Numbered from the stretch's first letter, positions 1 to 6,103 are shown. The stretch is 12,652 nucleotides of DNA from Desulfobacula sp. (GCA_029940245.1 JAOZRF010000037.1:1-12652); one strand, 5' to 3'. A program made the numbers and translations. The notes: generated by a model from the sequence alone, not told the origin.

Positions 1-437
1 TTGAACAAATGAAAGATGAATCCATTATTTGCAACATTGGGCATTTTGATAATGAGATAGAAATGAGTTATCTGGATAACCACCCCAAAGCCGTCAAAAC
101 AAATATTAGACCCCAGGTGGATAAATGGACACTGGAATCGGGTCGATCCGTCATCATCCTTGCTGAAGGAAGACTTGTGAATCTGGGCTGCGCCACCGGT
201 CACCCAAGCTTTGTGATGAGCAATAGTTTTTCAAACCAGACCCTGGCCCAGATGAAGCTTGCCAAAGAAGATCTTGAAATTAAAGTTTATACACTGCCCA
301 AGGAACTTGACGAAGAAGTGGCAAGATTTCATTTGAAAAATCTTTCCGTAACCCTGACCAAGATGACCCGGGAGCAGTCGGATTATATTGGGATTCCCAT
401 CAACGGCCCTTTTAAAACAGATCTGTACAGATATTAG
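1..437 (+). CDS. ahcY: S-adenosylhomocysteine hydrolase, C-terminal part (5' end outside window)
   Basis: Cytosolic NAD-dependent enzyme that splits S-adenosylhomocysteine into adenosine and homocysteine, completing the SAM methylation cycle. Only about the last 145 residues are present. The reading frame is open from base 3 and reads Glu-Gln before the first visible Met, so base 9 is not a real start. Recognisable family sequence includes [12 protein letters not shown] in the NAD-binding core, the segment [20 protein letters not shown] near the C-terminal cofactor region, and the end PFKTDLYRY, which matches the conserved family terminus ending in YRY (the C-terminal Lys/Tyr tail contacts NAD of the neighbouring subunit). 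The gene stops with TAG and is followed 32 bases later by a stem-loop that can act as terminator. No disruption is seen. Identification is firm; the upstream two thirds lies outside the window. Confidence 0.96.
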   Translation, partial: EQMKDESIICNIGHFDNEIEMSYLDNHPKAVKTNIRPQVDKWTLESGRSVIILAEGRLVNLGCATGHPSFVMSNSFSNQTLAQMKLAKEDLEIKVYTLPKELDEEVARFHLKNLSVTLTKMTREQSDYIGIPINGPFKTDLYRY

Positions 438-445
438 AGGTAATC

Positions 446-465
446 AGTGCCTGAATAAAAACCTT
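446..465 (+). repeat. Degenerate half-copy of the tgcctgaac repeat
   Basis: This 20-base stretch agrees at 17 of 20 positions with the first half of the hairpin repeat whose better copies lie at 3720-3773 and 4788-4839 (common pattern agtgcctgaa, three variable bases, aaacctt). The second arm of the hairpin is missing here. It lies just behind ahcY and suggests an old, decayed member of the same interspersed repeat family. A chance match cannot be excluded at this length. Confidence 0.35.
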
Positions 466-469
466 CACT

Positions 470-516
470 AATTAAGCTTACAGGCGATTCATGCTTTAAT
501 CCCTGTAAGTTTAATT
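470..516 (+). terminator. Probable terminator behind ahcY
   Basis: Two arms at 470-484 and 502-516 can pair over 15 positions (core cttacagg / cctgtaag, one G-T wobble, then an A/T-only outer part) around a 17-base loop, followed by a short T-containing stretch. Position 32 bases past the ahcY stop codon supports termination of ahcY. The T tract is weak and the loop is long, so efficiency is uncertain. Confidence 0.5.
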
Positions 517-807
517 TTATAAACCCATCAATAAGTCCGGTTTCTTCTTTTTTTTCAAGCTGTTATATTATTTAAACTAATTGGTGCGATTTTAAAATTC
601 AAAATTTTGAACTTTAATGGGATTAAATGATGATAAAAAGACAAATAAAATTTTGAAAGATCAATAATAGAAGACACAATGTTTAAAAAATTAAATAAAA
701 TAAGTATCTTATAGTTTTTATGAATTAAAAAATGAGGTTGGTACGCCAATTGCATCTAATCATTATTAACATAATAAAGATTAATTTTTTCATTTTTTTT
801 TCCTTTT
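517..807. other. AT-rich intergenic spacer, no gene recognised
   Basis: The stretch between the ahcY terminator and the bidirectional terminator is extremely AT-rich. A 66-codon minus-strand open frame at 555-755 has a composition dominated by Ile, Leu, Phe, Lys and Asn, no clear ribosome binding site and no recognisable family, and is probably fortuitous. I see no RNA gene and no convincing promoter here. Confidence 0.6.
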
Positions 808-846
808 CTGAAAAAGGCTGCTTTCAAAAAAAGCAGCCTTTTTCAG
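808..846. terminator. Bidirectional intrinsic terminator
   Basis: A perfect 17-bp stem (808-824 with 830-846) closes a 5-base loop. Its GC core ggctgc/gcagcc is bordered by A5 on the left and T5 on the right, so on either strand the core hairpin is followed by a U run. It lies 39 bases beyond the stop codon of the minus-strand selenoprotein gene and is the natural 3' end of that transcript; it would also stop read-through from ahcY. Confidence 0.85.
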
Positions 847-885
847 TTTTAATTCCAGGTGCAGGTACAATATTGGTTTCAATGT

Positions 886-1104
886 TTATTTTTTGATCAG
901 TTTAATAATTTCATCGTTTTGTGGGAATCGTTTTGCCTGATGTTTTGAAAAAATAGTCTCTCCATTTACAATAACATCATATATGCCTTTTGAGCCCGGG
1001 ATCAGTTGAGGTATTATACCAAATTTTTTTTTAATGATATCTGCCAGACCGGCAGCCCTTGGTTCATAGTTTCAGACTGAACAATAATTAATTTTGATAT
1101 CCAT
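886..1104 (-). CDS. SelW-like (Rdx family) selenoprotein with in-frame UGA
   Basis: A 72-residue protein can be read if the TGA at 1072-1074 (codon 11) is decoded as selenocysteine. The N-terminus reads MDIKINYCSV-U-NYEPRAAG, giving the C-x-x-U redox motif of the Rdx/SelW-SelT-SelH thioredoxin-like family, on the expected loop after the first beta strand. The rest also fits: GLADIIKKKFG helix, LIPGSKGIYDVIVNGETIFSK (the family's 'G..G.F.V..ng..ifsk' region), then a terminal helix containing RFPQNDEIIKLI. The coding frame continues without other stops to TAA at 886-888. Upstream of ATG 1104 is an AAGGGG ribosome binding site. A SelB-type hairpin follows the UGA. Members are small redox proteins of uncertain substrate, thought to act on thiols. 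The gene is divergent from the alcohol dehydrogenase and ends at a strong terminator, so it is probably monocistronic. A pseudogene is unlikely because both flanks of the UGA are conserved. Confidence 0.92.
1041..1074 (-). promoter_or_regulatory. UGA codon plus bacterial SECIS hairpin
   Basis: On the minus strand, the UGA (1072-1074) is followed after 16 bases by a hairpin: CTGCC (1051-1055), loop GGTCT (1046-1050), GGCAG (1041-1045). A 5-bp GC-rich stem with a GGUCU loop placed 21 bases after the UGA agrees with the bacterial selenocysteine insertion element, whose apical GG(U) is bound by SelB; the E. coli fdhF element has the same GGUCU loop core. The hairpin also codes for Ala-Ala-Gly-Leu-Ala of the protein. 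Confidence 0.85.
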
Positions 1105-1137
1105 ATTTTTCCCCTTCATCTGTCTAATATGATTTGT

Positions 1138-1167
1138 ATTATATTAGAAAATACCATAGCATATTAA
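1138..1167 (-). promoter_or_regulatory. Candidate sigma-70 type promoter of the selenoprotein gene
   Basis: On the minus strand a perfect TATAAT (1138-1143) is preceded, at an 18-base spacing, by TTAATA (1162-1167; four of six matches to TTGACA). It sits about 34 bases before the ATG, leaving room for a short leader with AAGGGG. In such AT-rich DNA chance matches are frequent, so this remains a candidate. Confidence 0.4.
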
Positions 1168-1238
1168 AATTAACAAATACCAATTGATTATAGTTTTGAT
1201 AGCTGATGAATATTATTTTGCAAAAGGAGACGATTCAC

Positions 1239-2372
1239 ATGATTTTTCATATGCCTGCAAGAATCTATTTCGGATCAGGAGAAATTGACAATCTTAAATT
1301 AATCATTGATGAATACTTGAAAGCCAGGAATCCGGTTCTTGTCACGGATAAGGGAATTGTTCGATCCGGCTTGCTCAGCAACGTATTGGCCCAGTTTCCC
1401 GGGATCAAAATATTTGATGAGATTGAAGCAAACCCAAAATCTGATACGATCAATAAGATTGCCCGGCAGATACGTCAGCTGAAGCCTGACCTGGTCATTG
1501 GATTTGGCGGGGGAAGCCCCCTTGATGCAGGAAAGGCCCTGGCACTTCTTGGAACAAATCATGGCAGTATTGAAGAGTATGAAGGAAAAGAAAAATATAA
1601 GAATGATCCTTTGCCCTTTCTGGCCATTCCCACAACCTGCGGTACAGGAAGTGAAGTTACCTGGGTTTCAGTGATCACAGATGTGAACAGAAAATTTAAA
1701 ATGAGTATAAAGGGTCCTGAAATGTATCCCGCGGTTTCCATTGTCGACCCGGATTTGATCAAAACCCTGCCGCCGGATATTATTGCTTCCACAGGGCTTG
1801 ATGCCCTGACCCATGCAGTTGAAGCCTATCTTTCAAAGCCTGCCACCCTTATTACCGATAATCATGCCGTCAACGCGGTAAGATTGATATTGGGCGCTAT
1901 TGAAGGGGCATATAATGATATTAAAAATCATCATACACACCGTGAAAATCTGATGTTTGGCTCAACCATAGCAGGATTTGCCTTTGGTAATTCCGATGTA
2001 ACAGCCGTCCATTGTATTTCTGAATCCATCGGGGCTTTGTACGATATTCCCCATGGCGTGGCAAATTCAATCTTTCTGCCCCACGTGCTATCCTATAATA
2101 TGCCCGCATGCTTTGTAAAAATGGCAATACTGGCAAGGCAGACCGGGATCAAGCAAACGGATGATTATAGTGCGGCCAGGTCTTTTATCCAGGGAATACA
2201 AGACTTGTCAAGAAGACTTGGGATCCCTTTATTTAAGGATTTAAAAATTGGGAAAGACCAGTTTGAAAGGATTTCAAAGATGTCATTTGAAAATAATTCA
2301 ACACCTTCAAATCCAAGGAAACTTGGACAGGAAGATTATCTTAAAATACTTGAAAATGCTTATGAATCATAA
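1239..2372 (+). CDS. Iron-containing alcohol dehydrogenase (group III ADH)
   Basis: NAD(P)-dependent oxidoreductase that interconverts an alcohol and an aldehyde in the cytosol; 377 residues, a normal family length. An in-frame ATG exists at 1206, but ATG 1239 is preferred because AAAGGAGA lies about nine bases before it and MIFHMPARIYFGSGE matches the usual family N-terminus. The dinucleotide loop is GGGSPLDAGKA (from residue 90), followed by PTTCGTGSE (131-139). The metal ligands expected from FucO are all present: Asp188, His192, His258 and His272 (within YDIPHGVAN). One feature is unusual: the residue corresponding to FucO His267 is Glu262, in VHCISES instead of the common VHxxAH. Substrate cannot be inferred. 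It is divergent from the selenoprotein gene (134-bp gap) and convergent with the membrane-protein gene downstream; no clear terminator is visible in the 83-base gap at 2373-2455. Confidence 0.93.
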   Translation: MIFHMPARIYFGSGEIDNLKLIIDEYLKARNPVLVTDKGIVRSGLLSNVLAQFPGIKIFDEIEANPKSDTINKIARQIRQLKPDLVIGFGGGSPLDAGKALALLGTNHGSIEEYEGKEKYKNDPLPFLAIPTTCGTGSEVTWVSVITDVNRKFKMSIKGPEMYPAVSIVDPDLIKTLPPDIIASTGLDALTHAVEAYLSKPATLITDNHAVNAVRLILGAIEGAYNDIKNHHTHRENLMFGSTIAGFAFGNSDVTAVHCISESIGALYDIPHGVANSIFLPHVLSYNMPACFVKMAILARQTGIKQTDDYSAARSFIQGIQDLSRRLGIPLFKDLKIGKDQFERISKMSFENNSTPSNPRKLGQEDYLKILENAYES

Positions 2373-2455
2373 AGGCTGTACAAGCGTTAATCAATGAAGG
2401 TTTTATAGTTTGTTATTTTACAAAGAAATAATCTTGAAAATATAGCCTCAGGTTT

Positions 2456-3118
2456 TTAATCTTTTTTTATATCTGAGCGACTGACAAAAATTTTTTTTAT
2501 TTGTTTGAAATAAGGGATCAAGACGATAATAACAATGGCACCAAACAGATACTGGATCATATGAAAGCGCTGCTCTAAAAAATCAAAGCAGTAAAACCAA
2601 AGAAGGATGGCAGACAAAGTGCCTGTAAACGTGGCGGAAAAATTTCTGAACGGGCTTAATCTGATCATGTATCCGATAATGGATCCAATTACAGGCCCGG
2701 TCACGGGGAGAGGGGCCATGACAAAGCAAAAAATACCGATCCAGCCAAAGGGTTTTATTTTTTCTTTATTTTCAAGGGCCTTTTCGGCCAGCCGATCCAT
2801 GAGTTTTTTAAACCATTCTATCTTCAGATAATTGGTGGTGCTCAACACAAAGCCGGAATAGGTGAAACAGACGATTAGAATTTCAATATAAAAGTTATAT
2901 ACAATAGTGGGAAGGGCACCATAACCATTGAGAATACAAAGGCCAATGCCCGCGGCCCGTCCGCCGAAGCTATGGGCAACGAGAACAAGAGCAAGGATTT
3001 TGGCTGTTTGAATTTGGGTGATACCAAAGAATCCGATCAGGGCAATGAGCAGAAGACTTAATAAAATACCGGTTAACAGCATCCTGCCTTCTATTGTATT
3101 TAACAGGGTATGTTTCAT
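2456..3118 (-). CDS. Small multi-pass membrane protein, Sm_multidrug_ex-like
   Basis: A 220-residue inner-membrane protein with about six hydrophobic segments (roughly residues 13-32, 40-62, 72-92, 124-150, 160-178, 188-204) separated by a charged loop at 95-122. The motif PLPVTGPVIGSIIGYM at 136-151 resembles the 'PLPGTG...' signature of the family annotated as putative small multidrug export proteins (Pfam Sm_multidrug_ex). The export function of that family is itself weakly supported, so only membrane location and family resemblance are claimed. The ATG at 3118 lacks a strong Shine-Dalgarno sequence. The gene stands alone: convergent with the alcohol dehydrogenase on one side and bordered by a repeat-rich spacer on the other. 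Confidence 0.75.
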   Translation of the reverse strand: MKHTLLNTIEGRMLLTGILLSLLLIALIGFFGITQIQTAKILALVLVAHSFGGRAAGIGLCILNGYGALPTIVYNFYIEILIVCFTYSGFVLSTTNYLKIEWFKKLMDRLAEKALENKEKIKPFGWIGIFCFVMAPLPVTGPVIGSIIGYMIRLSPFRNFSATFTGTLSAILLWFYCFDFLEQRFHMIQYLFGAIVIIVLIPYFKQIKKIFVSRSDIKKD

Positions 3119-3202
3119 ATTAATGATTTAATTTTTAAGGTTATCATTTCAGCCAGATTTTTATAGATCAACAAGGGTAAATTGTCAAGAAATAAGCAAC
3201 TC

Positions 3203-3379
3203 AGGGTCCACTCAAAAATTAATTACCAATTTTGCGCGTGACCTTCAGGTTAGAAGTTGAGTCGCCTGTCCGGCAAGGCGTGGAAACTAAGGTATATCAA
3301 GTATATGTCGTGTTTTCACAACGCTGCCGGACAGGATGAATCGGCTTCCAAAATGTAAAGTTATTTTTGAGTGGGCCCT
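3203..3379. mobile_element. 177-bp foldback/MITE-like element
   Basis: The ends are inverted repeats: starting at 3203 and, on the opposite strand, at 3379, the first 17 bases agree at 16 positions (agggYccactcaaaaat). Inside, a perfect 11-base inverted repeat (cctgtccggca at 3265-3275, complement at 3325-3335) continues as an imperfect stem towards the centre, so the whole unit can fold on itself. It has no coding capacity; a 66-codon open frame at 3287-3487 runs through its end and looks accidental. No clear target-site duplication is visible. Size, terminal inverted repeats and lack of coding sequence suggest a non-autonomous element mobilised in trans by an unidentified transposase. Confidence 0.6.
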
Positions 3380-3638
3380 TAACCGAAACAGATATGATTT
3401 TTCTAATTTGAAGAAAACAGACACGTTAAGACGATCATAAAGGGTCGTTTGAATTTGAAATATTACTTTTTTATTACAATTTGTCATCTTTGTTTCTGAT
3501 GATACAATATTTGAGACAGTTTAATGAGACATATATGCTGAAATCCTAGTAAATTGATCTATTTTTGTTTGTATTGTTATAAAAAAATGATTCAATTATA
3601 AATATATATTTTAACTTTTGGAGTTGGCAGGTTTGAGT
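3380..3638. other. Intergenic stretch without recognised features
   Basis: AT-rich sequence between the foldback element and the REP-like palindrome. I see no gene with a ribosome binding site, no RNA gene and no convincing terminator. Confidence 0.55.
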
Positions 3639-3711
3639 GGGGCCAGGCTTGCGTTATTGCATTTTTGATATAGATTTATTGATAAAAACACAATAAAACA
3701 AGCCTGACCCC
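3639..3711. repeat. REP-like long imperfect palindrome
   Basis: Arms ggggccaggcttg (from 3639) and caagcctgacccc (ending 3711) pair and the pairing continues inward through ttattg and tttttt runs, giving roughly 23 paired positions of the first 28. The sequence gggg-Y-caggcttg followed by a T-rich arm resembles extragenic palindromes associated with IS200-like REP-associated tyrosine transposases (RAYTs); this association is from general knowledge of such palindromes, and no transposase is present here. A 19-base part of its right arm (3698-3716) recurs inverted with one mismatch at 4775-4793. Confidence 0.6.
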
Positions 3712-3719
3712 GTCTGTAG

Positions 3720-3773
3720 TGCCTGAACGACAACCTTGTTCAGGCATGGTTTTAGGTTTAGGTTAAAAACAAG
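3720..3773 (+). repeat. Hairpin repeat, copy A (left flank of the flavodoxin-cytochrome pair)
   Basis: A 9-bp stem (tgcctgaac 3720-3728 / gttcaggca 3738-3746) is followed by taggttaaaaacaag. Apart from a small duplicated segment (ggttta) and a few changes, the whole unit recurs in inverted orientation at 4788-4839. It lies upstream of the flavodoxin gene; a terminator role for incoming transcripts is possible, but there is no good U run. Confidence 0.7.
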
Positions 3774-3866
3774 AAACAATCTCGGATAATTGCAAGCCTC
3801 TAATCAAAATTGGAAAACTATATTTCAGGGTTTTAGGTCGGTCACTAATTATATTAAAAAATATTG

Positions 3867-3882
3867 TGGCATAATTTATGCT
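3867..3882 (+). promoter_or_regulatory. Candidate sigma-54 promoter or palindromic operator
   Basis: TGGCAT, five bases, ATGCT matches the sigma-54 consensus TGGCAC-N5-TTGCW including GG and GC at the required 12-base distance; it would start transcription about 65 bases before the flavodoxin ATG. The core gcataa-t-ttatgc is also a perfect 13-base palindrome, so it could instead be a regulator binding site. No activator gene is nearby to decide between these. Confidence 0.35.
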
Positions 3883-3957
3883 GAATACAGTTTAATGTAT
3901 TTTTAACTACCATTGGGTATAAAATTTTAATCAGTATTAGTATTATGAGGAGAGAAT

Positions 3958-4395
3958 ATGAAAAAAGTATTGATCGCTTATGTCAGCAGAACCGGTACTA
4001 CTGAAAAAATGGCCAACTATCTGGCAGAGGGTGTCCGGATGTCTGGTAATGAAGCTGTAGTTGCAAAAACCTCTTTAGTTAAAGAAAATGACCTGGCTGG
4101 ATTTGATGGTTATCTTTTTGGATGTCCTACCTACCATAAAGATATTACAAACAGCATGAAACAATTTCTTTTTTTACTTGAAAAAGCCAATTTAACCGGG
4201 AAAATGGGGGGCGCTTTTGGATCGCACACCCATAGCGGTGAAGCTGCTCCCATGGTTTTTGAAACCATGCAGCATGTGTTTAAAATGGATGTGCTGGATC
4301 TTGGTCCCTTAAATCTGACTGAAGCAATGGTGCAAACAGATGAAGGTCTGAAAGCCTGTCAGCAATATGGCAGAGCATTGTGTCAGAAATTTTAA
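3958..4395 (+). CDS. Flavodoxin-like FMN protein
   Basis: A 145-residue cytosolic protein of single flavodoxin fold, about the length of short-chain flavodoxins. The N-terminus MKKVLIAYVSRTGTTEKMA carries the FMN phosphate loop (SRTGTT, residues 10-15). GCPTYH (55-60) and FGSHTHSGEAA (87-97) correspond to the two loops that hold the isoalloxazine ring, as in stand-alone flavodoxins and the flavodoxin domain of rubredoxin:oxygen oxidoreductase/FprA proteins. Expected role: one- or two-electron carrier; partners are unknown. The start is fixed by a strong GAGGAGAG ribosome binding site. It is followed after 31 bases by the triheme cytochrome gene on the same strand, suggesting an operon of two electron carriers, though one is cytosolic and the other exported. 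The pair is bordered by inverted repeat copies. Confidence 0.9.
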   Translation: MKKVLIAYVSRTGTTEKMANYLAEGVRMSGNEAVVAKTSLVKENDLAGFDGYLFGCPTYHKDITNSMKQFLFLLEKANLTGKMGGAFGSHTHSGEAAPMVFETMQHVFKMDVLDLGPLNLTEAMVQTDEGLKACQQYGRALCQKF

Positions 4396-4426
4396 GGATA
4401 AATATTTTACCAAAAGAGGTAAAAAA

Positions 4427-4771
4427 ATGAGGATGAACAATCGTATTATATTATTTTTTCTAGTGTTCTTGTTTTTATCGACTGCCGTGGTTTTCGCTCA
4501 AAATAAAGGCCAGGCAGAAATTATTCTTAACGGCGGGCGCATGGGGAATATCACCTTTCCCCATTATCTTCACCATGGTGTTATCAATGATTGCATGGTC
4601 TGTCATAAGGATTTTGTTAAGGAACCAGGATCACTGCAAGCCGCGAAAGACAAAGGCGTGCTTAAGAAAAAACAGGTTATGTATAATACCTGTCTTAAAT
4701 GCCATAAGGACAGAAAAAAGGCAGGTGAAACCCATGGGCCTGTAAGTTGTTCCGGATGCCATAAAAAATAA
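4427..4771 (+). CDS. Exported triheme cytochrome c (c3/c7 class III type)
   Basis: A 114-residue precursor. Residues 1-24 form a signal peptide (Arg, long hydrophobic run, VFA-Q cleavage site), so the mature protein of about 90 residues should be periplasmic. Three CxxCH haem sites occur at 56-60, 89-93 and 108-112. Additional histidines at 46, 49 and 50 (FPHYLHH) and 103 (THGP) can give the distal ligands, so bis-His coordination of three haems, as in cytochrome c7, is likely. The start at 4427 is chosen because AAAGAGGT lies six bases upstream and it gives a proper signal peptide; an upstream in-frame ATG at 4367 lies inside the flavodoxin gene and lacks support. Probable role: electron transfer between periplasmic and membrane redox enzymes. 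Confidence 0.92.
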   Translation: MRMNNRIILFFLVFLFLSTAVVFAQNKGQAEIILNGGRMGNITFPHYLHHGVINDCMVCHKDFVKEPGSLQAAKDKGVLKKKQVMYNTCLKCHKDRKKAGETHGPVSCSGCHKK

Positions 4772-4774
4772 GCA

Positions 4775-4839
4775 GATGGGGTCAGGCTTGTTTTTAACCT
4801 AAAATAGTGCCTGAACAAGGTTTCCGTTCAGGCACTATT
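4775..4839 (-). repeat. Hairpin repeat, copy B (right flank), possible terminator
   Basis: A perfect 14-bp stem (4803-4816 / 4826-4839, aatagtgcctgaac with its complement) around a 9-base loop, next to cttgtttttaaccta and ggggtcaggcttg. Read on the minus strand it repeats copy A at 3720-3773. It lies between the convergent cytochrome and aminotransferase genes and could end transcription from either side. The aminotransferase stop codon (4835-4837) lies inside the right arm of the stem. Confidence 0.75.
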
Positions 4840-6088
4840 GATATTTATCCTTGATAAAAGCCAGGGATTCATCAATGCCCTTTAAGGTGAGATCCAGATC
4901 TTCCCTGGTGTGTCTGTAACTGATGTAGGCATGGTGAAAGGGGGTGAAAAAGAAACCTTTTCTGATAAGCTGGGTGTAAAAATCTTTTCTTTTGCCTTTG
5001 TATGCGCCTGTTTCATCTTTTTTAAAGGTGATGTAGAACATGGGGGCCACACCTGTCAGTTCCGCTCCCACACCATGTTTATCAATCAAAGATTGAATGC
5101 TTTTCATAAAGCCTTCACCCTTTTCCCAGATGTCTTCCAATACCTTGTCCCGTTCGAGGATTTCAATGGTTTTAAGTGCTGCAACAAAGGCTTCGCTGTT
5201 GGGGAAAAAGGTGGAGGAAATAAACAACTTGCTTTCAGCCGCCATCATGACATCTTTTTTTCCTGTGACAACAGAGATGGGGTAGCCATTGGCGATGGCT
5301 TTTCCAAGAATCGTGAGATCCGGGGTTACTTCATAAAGTTTCTGGGCACCACCCATGGATAGCCTGAACCCGGTTCTGATTTCATCATATATCAGAACCG
5401 CCCCATATTTGTCTGCAATTTTTTTTACCCCTTCCAGAAAACCTTTTGCAGGAAGCTGCATTTTCTGGTGATTGGGATGGCCAAAGGGGGTCATAATGAT
5501 GGCGGCAGTATCATTTCCATGGGTTTCCATCAATTTTTCCAACTGGTCAAGGTTGTTATACTGGAATTCAAAAACATCTTCATAGAATTTTGACGGTATA
5601 CCGCCTTTCATTTCAACACACCAGTCATGCCAGCCATGGTAACCGCAGCGCATGACCTTGAGCTTGCCCGTATGGGCCCGGGCAATACGGATGCTGGCAG
5701 TGGTGGCATCTGAACCGGTTTTTAAAAAAATGCTCATTTCAGAACAGGGTACAATCTGATTTAGTTTTCCGGCCAGAAGATTCTGGAATTTCTGGGTCAG
5801 GGAAAAACAAAATCCTTTTTCTTTTATCTGTTTGTAAACGGCCTTATCCACTTCTTCTTCACGATAACCCAGGATGATGGGGCCATATCCGCACAAAAAA
5901 TCAATAAATTCATTGCCATCAACATCAATCAGACGGCATCCCTTGCCGGTTTCAAGAAAGATGGGGTATTCGCTGTCAATAAAATCACCGGGTTTCCTTG
6001 CCCCTAAGACTCCGCCAGGAACAAGTGTGATTGCCTCTTCAAACAATTCCCGGCTTTTGGTGATATTTAGTTTTACTGTCTCTTTCAT
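4835..6088 (-). CDS. Class III aminotransferase, glutamate-1-semialdehyde aminomutase-like
   Basis: PLP enzyme of 417 residues, fold type I. The overall pattern (ELFEEAITLVPGGVLGAR near the N-terminus, DVDGNEFIDFLCGYGPIILG at 55-74) is that of the glutamate-1-semialdehyde aminomutase/omega-transaminase group. Visible active-site elements are GSDATTAS (125-132, cofactor phosphate), YHGWHD (150-155, ring stacking), DEIRTGFR (235-242) and the PLP lysine in LGKAIANG (Lys263). It is unlikely to be HemL itself, because it sits last in a cluster with a thiolase and a saccharopine dehydrogenase-like gene rather than tetrapyrrole genes. It probably transaminates or shifts an amino group on an intermediate of the cluster's pathway; the substrate is unknown. 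AGGAGGA just before ATG 6088 fixes the start, and only 15 bases separate it from the preceding gene. The TAG stop lies inside a repeat hairpin. Confidence 0.88.
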   Translation of the reverse strand: MKETVKLNITKSRELFEEAITLVPGGVLGARKPGDFIDSEYPIFLETGKGCRLIDVDGNEFIDFLCGYGPIILGYREEEVDKAVYKQIKEKGFCFSLTQKFQNLLAGKLNQIVPCSEMSIFLKTGSDATTASIRIARAHTGKLKVMRCGYHGWHDWCVEMKGGIPSKFYEDVFEFQYNNLDQLEKLMETHGNDTAAIIMTPFGHPNHQKMQLPAKGFLEGVKKIADKYGAVLIYDEIRTGFRLSMGGAQKLYEVTPDLTILGKAIANGYPISVVTGKKDVMMAAESKLFISSTFFPNSEAFVAALKTIEILERDKVLEDIWEKGEGFMKSIQSLIDKHGVGAELTGVAPMFYITFKKDETGAYKGKRKDFYTQLIRKGFFFTPFHHAYISYRHTREDLDLTLKGIDESLAFIKDKYQ

Positions 6089-6103
6089 GGAAGTCCTCCT
6101 GAT

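Noticed and set aside
555..755. 66-codon minus-strand open frame in the AT-rich spacer
   Set aside because: Low-complexity AT-driven composition, no ribosome binding site, no recognisable domain.
1072..1074. TGA in the SelW-like frame read as a nonsense mutation making a pseudogene
   Set aside because: The codon sits exactly at the redox position of the family motif, both flanks are conserved, no other disruption exists and a SelB-type hairpin follows.
3287..3487. 66-codon minus-strand open frame
   Set aside because: It spans the end of the foldback element, lacks a ribosome binding site and resembles no family.
3720..3773. Repeats around 3640-4839 as a CRISPR array or attachment sites
   Set aside because: There are only isolated palindromic copies in inverted orientation with no regular spacers and no integrase gene.
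4367..4426. Upstream ATG as the cytochrome start
   Set aside because: It lies inside the flavodoxin gene; ATG 4427 has a well-placed ribosome binding site and begins a proper signal peptide.
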